Part shown: piece after piece, positions 1 to 9,500 of the stretch
Layout: each line of letters opens with the position of its first letter
Position numbering within the stretch: position 1 is the first letter of the stretch
Assembly (NCBI GenBank): GCA_950295325.1
Contig: OX485804.1
Location: forward strand, 16,678,001 to 16,742,000
Length of the DNA stretch: 64,000 bases
Reading direction: 5' to 3'
From: Polytrichum commune
Lineage: Eukaryota; Streptophyta; Polytrichopsida; Polytrichales; Polytrichaceae
Made by a program: the position numbers and the translations under genes
Notes under the pieces: model-generated
Database searches by the model: none
The model's input: the letters and a program-made list of their open reading frames with translations, nothing else
What the model was told of the DNA's origin: nothing

Positions 1-1697
1 CATTGTTCTATAAAAGTAGGAGCACCATATAGGACCGGGAAGGACCATGTTAAAGTGATGTGTTATTATGCACATGTGCAAAGTGCCAAGACAACATGTG
101 CCATACTAGTTCACAACAAATGAACCGTGTGGCGGGACCCCGGGGTCCCACAAGACCCCGTCTCTTGCACAAAGGTTGTAAGAACATCAATATGAGTCGG
201 ATTCAATGGAGGAAGGCGGCAAACAAGTGCTCTCTCTGAGAGTTACACATGCAATATTTGAATCAAGGAGTGATAGATTGAATGGGCGACGTGAGATTGC
301 CGATGGACTTGCTGTTCCAATCCTTAGACGCACGATATCCGACCAAATCGTGCATGCGCAAATTAAGCCAACCCAAAAGTAAATAATTACGTTTCGAGAT
401 GGAGTTTGTGCAGGACACCGGGGTCCCGCCACACAGTTCAAATGTGAACCTACATTTGGTTTGTCAATTAGTTGTCAATTGCTAAGAGGATGTACATATG
501 ATGATGCATGTTCAACACTGCCGACACATCTCCCTCCAATTCCTAACTCCAACACAATAGTGGAGGGACGTGTAGAGTACTACATAGAGAGGCCTTGAAA
601 CGCGAGTGGACAAGGGACCACCACTACGATGTCAATTGCTATTCTCTATGAAAGAATATAACTCCAAATTGTGTAAGTCACGAAATGGGCATGAAATGTT
701 CATGTCAATAGAGTTGTCATTTGAAGTTCAACGTAAAGCATAAATTGTTAGGAAGAGAACTCTTTATAGCATTGAAAGAAGTTTGGCCAGGGTAGAAGAA
801 CCACTGTATTGATTATTACAAAATAAAATCCCCTCATGGATGTCTTGGTGCCTCTAAATCTATGTCGATCGGTGTAGGTAGATGTGGTGGCAGCGGTGGA
901 GATACTCAAGCACTTTAAAGGTGCTCTATAATGTACGTGATATGTACATTGTGATCGTCAAGGACGAGGAATGCTGTTGTGGATGAAAGATGATCAGCGC
1001 TACGTCTCCCGTACCAAGAATCGAACGAAGAGAATCATCAATCACTCTTTGGCATGAAATAGGGTTGATGCGGATTTGGCATGATTGCTGCGCCTGTTGC
1101 AATTCCATGCACAAAGTCTCTTCATTTTGAATATGAATAGTGAAGAGATTATCGAATCTTAAGATTCTGCGAATGCTTGTCAAGCCCCTGCAAATCCTGG
1201 GGAGGTGTGTAAGTTTCGAGAATTGGGGTTTGCACTTCAATAAGGCAGAGCAATTTCATAATCTTCTGGTTTCAATTTCAATGTATATGTCAAATCGTTG
1301 TCCATGTCTGATGCTAAATTCGAGTTGATTCGCACATGCAATATTCTGCTCACACATTTCTTGCTCCTCTTGTCTCATATGTTCTTGCATTTGTTAAAAA
1401 GAAACTGTGAGCACCTCCCACCGATCATGTTGATTTCTAATTGCAGAAATTGAAGAATATTGTCATAATGCTGGAGTTCCTACCAACTTTCAGGCATGCG
1501 GAGCTGTAGGGATTTTCAGGTTACTTGAAGTCTTTTCTTCGACAATTTTGCCCATCCTAACCTGTGACTCTTCCACCGAACATTCATAATTGCCACGAGT
1601 TTCAACTTGATTTTGTTTTGCATTGAGGTTGGTATACCTACTGCATTTTGACACATAAACCCTCACGATCAATGCACCATATGTACAATCATCTCCC
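1..1697. other. 5' flank, no supported gene
   Basis: No coding exon could be supported here. Short open frames exist on both strands, but none has a recognisable motif or a splice pattern that joins to another. The left part contains an inverted repeat (121-143 with 418-440), listed separately. The last 300 bases lead into the MATE start codon at 1698 and must contain its promoter and 5' UTR, but no clear TATA box or telo-box was recognised. Confidence 0.4.
121..440. repeat. Inverted repeat, possible foldback element
   Basis: The 23 bases at 121-143 (core GTGTGGCGGGACCCCGG) match the reverse complement of 418-440 with a single mismatch. The arms are far more GC-rich than their surroundings and enclose about 275 bases. 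This suggests a small non-autonomous element or foldback. I see no coding capacity and no second copy in the window. Confidence 0.55.
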
Positions 1698-4600
1698 ATG
1701 ATGCAGTCTATGTTAGGTCTTCACTTCTCTCGGGCTTCTAGCCCTTCATCACAATGTGGCTCAGGAATAACCCCTTCCTACCAAGCCCGCCTACCTGGTC
1801 GAAATGTCACCAGCTTCATGGCTCCAAATTTCAAGTCTCATACGAAGTTGGTGAAAATCACGGCAAATGCCAGTCAGGATGAGAATAATCCTGCTGCTGG
1901 TGGGGATCCCACGACTGATCTTCAGGTGGGATATCATTTCCGACCATTTTTCGCTGCAATTCAAGCAGGCTAAGTTTTGTTGAGAATAGACGAATTGAGA
2001 AGGAGCATCCTTCTGATGTGTTTTTGCATAATCTGTTTGCAGTTACATGGTGACTCTCTCTTAAACCATTCAAGACCTCCACAACTGCCTGTGCAAGGTG
2101 TGTTGTCTTTTATCCATGAGCTAATGAAATGCATAGACCTCTCAGACATGACCTCTTTAGGGAAACCTGCGTACACATATGCCTTGAGAATTTTCAATGA
2201 ATTTTCGATGTATACTTACATCAATTAGAGTTATCCTTGGATTTCATGGGACGTTTCGTTGGGAGTTGGTCCCCTACGTTTCGTTGGGTTGTTTTGCATA
2301 CAATCTCATTAATTTCTTTCCACTTGCGGTGCATCCTTGGAGGTAGTGCTTGAATTTGAATGAAGAGCAGTAACCTGTTTCGGTTATTGAGGGCCCAAAT
2401 CATTTTAGCACCTCTTGGCATGCCAAAATGAGTTTGACCCTCGATGAACCAATAGAGAATGTTCTTTGTTCAAACTCCACCTCCAAGCATGCACCGAAAA
2501 TTTATCGAACATGGAAGGTGTTGTATGCAAAACAACCAACTCCCGACAAAAAGTCCCTTTGAAGTGAAGGATAATCCTACTCTTCTTCTTTTGGTGCCTC
2601 TAAAGTGCTGAACGTGATTCTTAGTCCTCTGGTTTTACTTTTGTAGTTTTTTGTGCTTTTTCTTCAGTATTACTTGTGAATTCAACCTATTATGATATTC
2701 ATTGTCTTGGCCTCACAGCTCGTGAAAGACAAGCTGAGGAGAGTGTGTTGAAGAGTATCCTCAATTTGGCAGTACCTGCAGTTGGTGCTGTGTAAGTTTC
2801 TTCTCCCATGCAATGGTCTCAACCTTGACAGATCATGTACACTCAATGATATAATCACTTTAAGATAAGAAATCGTCCACTTATCTCCCACAAAGGATTA
2901 AAAAAACATTTGAATACACTACAGTCCTGTTCTTGTTTTTTCTTAAGCAGAGACTTCGCTGATGACAGGTTATCCGACCCTATTATGAGCCTGATTGATA
3001 CAGGGTGTGTGGGCCAAGTGAGTTCCATTCAACTTGCTGCACTTGGGCCAAATACATCCATTTTCAATTTCATTTTCCAGGTAACCTTCTCATCTCAAGA
3101 ACCACATAGTCATTCAAACTATTAGTAGTTCTTGGCTTTACTTGTGCTGGTCTGTCATGTGCTTTTCATGCCATTTTTCTTTGCAATTGGAGGGGGATGC
3201 CTACTTGTTTCTTCCCAAATTTGGAATTTACACAAGTGGATATTATGCTCAGCTCCATAGCTAAACAAATACTTGGTACATGGAGCTTCAGAATGTAATG
3301 AGGATACAATGAAGGAAGAGCTACGATCAGTGAAGTCATTCTTGTGTTCTTCTCTGGTGTTTTTTCTACCTCAATATTGTCTTGTTTATTGTTTTCCTTG
3401 CTCCAGATCTTCACCTTCTTGGGATCTGCGACATGCAACTTGTTAGCAAGTGTCAGCATGCAGGCCTCGTCAGTAGAGGAACAAAAAAAACAACAACATC
3501 AGGTACTCCAATCTCACTGCAACTTGTGACTGTAGTCCTTTCCTTGATTTAGTAAGAAGTGAAATCGTTGTTCAGGAGAAACCAACAAATTTGCGTGAGG
3601 TACAAGTGGAATACAGAATTGAGAATCCAGCCCCAACCTTTTTTTGAGTGGAAGGTCATACATGATATTTGCAGATTGCAGCTAAAGTTGCCCTTGGTGA
3701 TAGGAGATAGCCAATTTTTGGTGTTTTTGCTAAGGAATACACAAAAAACGTAGTTAAGTTCTCATCAAGCTGGTAAGTGGTAACTACAGCAATGAATACA
3801 TTTTTCACTCACTTGTTGATTGGGGGACACAAGAAAGTTGCATAGGTGTAACAAGAAATTGAGGAACTGACCAGTTTCTGTTGTGGGGACAGGCATCTCA
3901 GGTCTTCAACCACGCATTGTTTTTAGCTGTCAGTTTTGGAATTATAGTCTGTATTTCAATGGAAGCTTTTGCTCCTCAATTGCTGGCAATTATGGGCACG
4001 GGGAAGGAGTACTTGGAACCTGCACTTGTGTACCTACGAGTCCGCGCACTCTCCGGTAATGATCTTCTTCAGGATCTTCTTTGAGAACATGTTGTAAACC
4101 TCAGTTTGAGGTTTTTATTAAAATCTCATTCACTTGACCTTTGCTGCTTCTGAATGCTAAACCCGTCATCATGAAATTTGGAGTACTGTAGGGTGCTATC
4201 TGGTTTGATGCTAATTAATTGACTTTCTGGAAGCAAGTTGACACATGTCACATTCAATTAGGTTAAAGACCCTATGAAATCCTGTGTGGAAATCACCTTT
4301 CAGCATGCAAAGTGTCAGACCAGACATCACTCAGGTAATTAATGTTTTGAGCCTATCCATACTTATTATTATTGTAACCATGGCTTTTGCAGCACCTGCT
4401 GTGCTCATTCTAATAGTTGGGCAAGGAGCTTGCTTGGGGCGTCAAGATGCAAACATCCCTCTTCGCATCAACAGCATGGCGGCTGCATTTAACCTGATTG
4501 GAGACATTACCTTCACCCTTTTTCTTGGCTGGTTAGATTTCTGTCACCTCTTAACCCTTAAAGGACCAAGGGGGTCAATGTACAACCTATATATACCTCA

Positions 4601-7600
4601 CGAAATTTGAAAATCATAGCATTTATATTTATGGGTTGGAAATGCTATTAAGAACATTATCTTATGTCAAGGAGAAGATAAAATCACACTTATGTATGAT
4701 GTTGATGGTCAAAACACCAAGTGCGTTTTTGCATCCAAGGAGACCCAGGGTAATATTTTTTCCCAGATTTTTAGTAACATCAAGTTATTCAACCGAGTTG
4801 AAAAGTACACTTGAAGCATGACTGGTTTTAAATGGAGTCACGGTTATCACAATTAGTGAAAAATGGAAGCATGTAGCTGAAATACATGTTTTTGTGCATG
4901 GAGATGCTTAGGGGTGAACAAAATTGCTGGAAATTGGGTGCATACATCTTGAATCTCAGGTGCTTTTGAGATTATGAGGGTAGTTCCTTCAGAAACCATA
5001 ATTCAGGATGGAAATATGCTTGCAGGTGATGTATTGGGTCCAAACTTTCCATATTATTTTTTGATTTCTACAAGTCTTCAGGATTTCCACGCAGTACCTT
5101 ACTAAAATATCTACAGGGGTGTTGCAGGAGCTGCATGGGCCACCCTTATATCTCAATGTGTTGCAGTTGCACTACTGGTACGGGAGTTGACAAGGAAATC
5201 GACTCAACCATCTGAGGATGAGAGTAATTTGTTGCAAGCACTTCCTCTTAGAGTTGGATGGTATGGGCTGCCCACATTGGAAACACTTGGACCATTTTTA
5301 ACCCTGGCAGGTCCCTTGATTTTGAGGTGTGCTCTTGGTATGGTAAGTATCCAGTTGATATTAAGTTTTTCACCCAATCTTCACTGTTTTGTTCTATATT
5401 TGAATGAACCAGATAGTAAGAAGTTCTCCTGGGTCAATTTATAGGACTGCAGAGTCTGTTCGATGAATGATGGAAGGAATTCAGGATTGCATGGCTGCGA
5501 TCTTTCCCACTTTTAAGATCCACCACTGTGGTAACAAGGAGACTGATTCCAGAAATTTGTAAGACTTCATCATGACTGGAAGAGCCCTAATTTAAATTTT
5601 TGTGCCATCCCGTCTGGCAAAATGCAGATGGTGTACACATTGACAACAAAAGGGGCTGCTGAATTTGGAACATTGAGCATTGCAGCTCACCAAGTAGCTT
5701 TGCAGGTCTTGTCTTCTGACTTTGTATATGTGGAGACTATTTTTGGAATCGGAAGTTTTGAAAATGTTCACAATGTATTGCAGATGTCATTGGTCGTGAC
5801 CCAACCTAGAACCATCATAACCTTTCCTTGTTATCCTGTACAAAGAAGAGGATTAAAGACTTCTGTTCCATGGAAGCCAACTTGCAAGTAAGGTAGACCA
5901 CTGTTATTTCAACATAGCAAATATGTGGACACCTATATTTGAGTGCTGTGTGGTTCAGTGTGGATCTAAGAGCGGACAAGAAAAAGACACGTGCTTAAAA
6001 GAGACTGGATTACGTGCTCAAAATATTTTATGCTCAATAGTCAACATAATTTGGGGGGGAACTATATGACCATTTAATGAGCACAAGAATCTTCACTTGG
6101 ATAATGAACAAGATATTCATATGAGCTCCGAAAGTTATGAGGAAAATGGCTATGGGCACAATTTGGATTTGCTAATCATCTTGCATAATTGTGTGTTTCA
6201 TATCCTACAAGAAGTGGGTGCAAAGTGATAAGTGTCTGATTAAGGTGCACTTACCTTACAGGGGGACTGATACCTTGCTTGCTGACAGGTTTTCTGGACA
6301 TTGAGCTACTTTCCAGAATCACTCTCAATTGCAGCACAATCATTGGTGGCTCGAAATGTAAAGGCTAACCCAAAGGTGAGAGGATTTCTTCAAGGTCCGA
6401 ATTTTGGGCCTCAAAGCTTTCATATGGAGGGGTTTAAAGCTTTCTTACTTATAATTTTAGCTGTACGTGTCAAAAGTATACCCTATCTATAACTGTCCCA
6501 TTTATCATATGCATCAGCTTAATTGGAGCATACATTGATGATTTAGATTGAATTATAGGGAGATTTGAGCATGTATAAATGACCTCGACTCAAATTTATA
6601 CCGCTTACACCTAATCACTGTTGCCATATATGACTTTGTGTTCACTTCCTCTTTTTTATTGGTTGTGCTAAATATGGATTCAACATCATAGACCAAATAA
6701 AATGTTATTTCAATACATGTTGAGGATTTGTACAAATTGTCACAGATCCCATCTAAACACACCCCCAGTCCTCTTTTAGGGTTAGTAAGAACTAACTCAA
6801 AAAAATCATTTTGTTTCTGCAGAGAGCTCAAGATCTTGCACGAACGCTCTTAGGCTTTGCTATGGGCTTGGGTATTGTCTTGATGGGCATTGTGGCTTCT
6901 GTGCACTATCTTGGCGCATCATCCCTTACATCTGACCCCAATGTGCGGCAACTAGTGCAATCTGTTACTCTGCAGAGTATGCTTTGTGAGTTACTCTGTG
7001 CAGTTGTTCTAGTGATCGAGGGCACCGCAATTGCATCTGGTGAGTCATCACTTATAGTGAACAAAATGTGGGCCTTATGTGGTCACTCTTCTTAATTGAA
7101 CACCTATAACTGAGTGGTATATTGCAAGGCTTGTAAGGTAAACGAACAGCGGGCCCAATTTGGTTACTCATCTTAAACGGATACCTATATCTGAGTGGCG
7201 TGCAGTTAGGTGTGGATCTAAGAACGGATATTGAAAAGAATGGGCATGATATGAATTTGCTAATCATCTTCCAGTAATTGCGGGTTTCATATTCTAAGAG
7301 AAGTGGGTAAAGAGATAAAAGTGTCCACTTAAGGGCTGCATACCCTAATTAAGAACAGACATCAAAAAGACATCATGTGTGCTCTAAATACACTAACCAT
7401 TGTAGGTTCAATTGGGAGGGCCTAGGTATGTGATTGCTTAAAGAGAAAGAACGCATCTTCACTTTCATCTAGGTTTATAATTTTTGCATTTAGTGAAAGT
7501 CCGAAACACTGGAAACAACACACAATTTGCAAACTGGATGAAACAACTCCTGATTCAATTTGTCAGTCGAAATTGTCTGTGGAGTTGGCAGTGCCCACAT

Positions 7601-8458
7601 AGCTTACTTGTGATATTCCAGGATATGGTGGGAATATAAATTTTGTTCTTGAAGATTCAGAATATTTTGTGGAAATATCGGTATAATGACCCTGTGATGA
7701 TTACTGGCAGGTGATTTTGCTTACTTGCCAAAGATGCAACTTATGAACCTTGGAGGAGTCCTTCTAGCCCTGTGGCTGACGTTTCGAAATAACTGGGGAT
7801 TGGGCGGCATTTGGTGGTGCCTTGTGTTCTATTTTGGCTTCCGGGCTGTATACCATTCATTATACATTTCTTTTCATTGGAAGACCCATGTAAGTTTCTG
7901 CAACTGCTTTTTGAACATTTGTTGATGATTCAGATTCCTTCTTCATCAATCACACTAAATAGTCCTATCAGTTTGGGTGGAAAATCAATGTGGAAACAAT
8001 TAATTTGGGCCACACTAATTGTGTAGTCAAGGTGGAAATAATGTGGGCCCAAGGCCCCAAGTCTTCCCCTAAGTCTTCCTAAGGCTTTCGACCAACACCT
8101 TGAGTATTAGTTCAAAGGACAAAAGTAGCATAAACTAAAATAGTCACCCACATCAATTTCCTAGAAAAATTATTGATGTGGCCCACACTAATTTAAAATC
8201 AGAGATTTGGCGTGGGTTATAGGTTAATGTGGGTTCTAAAGAAATATTGTGGTCCGCACCAATAGAACTATTTAGTGTAATTTAAAAGGACTGCCTTCAA
8301 CCAATAATTGTTCTGATTCTTGTGACAAGAACTAGTGTGTACATATATCAAAGTCCTCTTTAACATGGGTTTTGGTTTCTATACTTCCATTGCAGGTTCT
8401 GGGATCTGGGGTACCCTCAACACCTGAAGAGGAACTCCAGGCTTTTGTTGCCTCATGA
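1698..8458 (+). CDS. Chloroplast MATE transporter, DTX45/46/EDS5-like
   Basis: Multidrug-and-toxin-extrusion (MATE) carrier, probably in the plastid envelope and using an ion gradient to export a small organic solute. Exons: 1698-1925, 2043-2097, 2719-2791, 2969-3080, 3407-3502, 3576-3599, 3675-~3704, 3893-4055, 4393-4531, 5117-5342, 5628-5705, 6289-6375, 6823-7039, 7711-7889, 8396-8458, giving about 589 aa. The first 60 residues are rich in Ser, Arg and Lys with few acids, like a transit peptide. Family signatures include LSDPIMSLIDTGCVGQ, a GQGACLGRQD segment, GVAGAAWATLISQ and GTLSIAAHQVALQ, within a series of hydrophobic helices. The length fits the plant DTX45-47 clade. Introns 2, 11, 12, 13 and 14 carry small repeat elements. 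The junction after exon 7 lacks a good GT donor (see findings), so that join is tentative. The substrate cannot be told from sequence; relatives include salicylate-linked EDS5. Confidence 0.85.
2228..2576. mobile_element. M5 foldback element in MATE intron 2
   Basis: Begins GAGTTATCCTTGG and ends with the inverted AAGGATAATCC. Internal arms also pair: GGTTGTTTTGCATACAA near the left end matches TTGTATGCAAAACAACC near the right end, so much of the element can fold on itself. Homologous copies lie at 45986-46320 and 56954-57335. Non-coding; probably a MITE. Confidence 0.75.
5889..6258. mobile_element. M1 element in MATE intron 11
   Basis: A 370-bp copy of the commonest small repeat in the window. 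It starts TAAGGTAGACCAC and ends with the near-inverse GTGCACTTACCTTA. Shared internal words include CACCTATATTTGAGTG, GTGTGGATCTAAGA and GCACAAGAATCTTCACTT. It has no coding capacity. Terminal inversion and copy number point to a MITE, though no target duplication is obvious. Confidence 0.75.
6543..6795. mobile_element. M6 element in MATE intron 12
   Basis: Begins near GAATTATAGGGAGATTTGAG and runs through AAATATGGATTCAACATCAT to a stretch ending TTTAGGGTTAGTAAG. A second copy lies at 35160-35400, with diverged but collinear sequence, and the first 55 bases recur inverted at 46690-46750. Non-coding; class unknown. Confidence 0.6.
7137..7353. mobile_element. M1 element, internally deleted, MATE intron 13
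   Basis: Shares the left part of M1 (CCTATATCTGAGTGGC, GTGTGGATCTAAGAACGG) and the right part (ATTTGCTAATCATCTTCC, AGAAGTGGGTAAAGAGATAAAAG). It lacks about 150 internal bases present in the 370-bp copies, so it is an internal-deletion derivative. Confidence 0.65.
7951..8279. mobile_element. M4 element in MATE intron 14
   Basis: About 330 bp bounded by CACACTAAATAGTCC on the left and its inverse GAACTATTTAGTGTA on the right. Internally rich in TGGGCCACACTAAT-type words on both strands. A related full copy in the opposite orientation lies at 59237-59588. Typical MITE layout. Confidence 0.75.
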
Positions 8459-9500
8459 ACATTGTCAACTAGATGATTGTTTCAAAGGTTTCTTTTCTGA
8501 GGATGGTAATTTTTTCCAATCCAAGAGTTGTGTTATAGTTCCTTTTTGGGCATGATCCTGCTTTTTCAAGACTCATTCATTATTATTTCAACTTTGATGC
8601 TGGTCGGCTTTGATGGCTTTGTTGCAATCTGACAACCAAAGAAGTTCTGCACCAAATTACATTCCATCAGCAAAAATGAAACCCAGGCTTCCCAGGAACC
8701 CTGACGGAATCAGGTCCACTTCCATCAGTTCTTCTCTGATACAGTGAACACGGAGGTTTTGGGAAAAATTGGTCAAATTCCCAATGTTTCCAAGTCCAAC
8801 AGGTTACATGCTGATTTCTTTCAGATTTTTTTGATTAATTTAAAGTATTGTCCATAGATTCCTCTAAAATGATTGGCGATTGGCCTAAAGTCTTGAGTTT
8901 GAACCGGTTGTTTCTCAAACTCATTCAACTGATCTGTAACTAGTGGTCTGATCTCCCCGTTCTTAGCTCTGATACCTAGTGCTGATTTGGAGAAAGCATT
9001 TTTTTGGGAAGACAAGCAAATTTATCTTGGACTGCACCTGAACTTGTTCAAATGATTAATCTTGTTTCTGGACGTTTTTGGTCTGCTATGGGAGTACAAA
9101 GTTGACGCACTTGAAATTTTATCATAGCAGCTCCTATGTCAAGTTGTAAGTTTAGTATGTTATTTTTTTATTCTATTTTTTTTTTCCTGTCCAAACCTTT
9201 TACCATGTTATTATATCACTAGGGTTTTTATTTATTTATTTATTTTAATTTGGGGGGGGGGGGGTCTGGAACCCCTTTATCATAGTGAGTACGGGCTTCA
9301 CTTGAAACGTCCTAGTGGAGAATGAAACTCTGTTGACCCTGGTAAATATTCCCCTCAACCGAGTAAAATACATGTACTTCTTTTCTTTCCTTCTTCTATA
9401 TTAATATCAAATTATATCAACAATTCAATCAAATAAATTGTCACAGTGCAGCACACTTGTACTTCAAAAGATTAGGCCTCACACTTACAGCTCACATCAA
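8459..9500. other. MATE 3' flank, low-complexity tracts
   Basis: No gene seen. It holds an inverted fragment of a repeat with a PBS-like word (8820-9000, listed separately), a TTTA-type simple repeat at 9229-9245 and a run of 13 G residues at 9252-9264. The MATE 3' UTR should lie in the first few hundred bases. Confidence 0.5.
8821..9000 (-). mobile_element. LTR-retrotransposon leader fragment (possible)
   Basis: Read on the minus strand, the segment runs GGTATCAGAGCTAAGAACGG followed by a conserved stretch containing GAGTTTGAGAAACAACCGGTT. TATCAGAGC next to an LTR is the usual initiator-Met-tRNA primer-binding word of copia-type elements. The stretch after it recurs at 17745-17850 and, more degraded, at 12105-12180, all without coding sequence. 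I infer a diverged 5' leader of an LTR element; no LTR pair was identified. Confidence 0.35.

Noticed and set aside
1977-2228. 83-codon frame overlapping MATE exon 2
   Set aside because: Different frame from the joined MATE exons; only 2043-2097 keeps phase on both sides.
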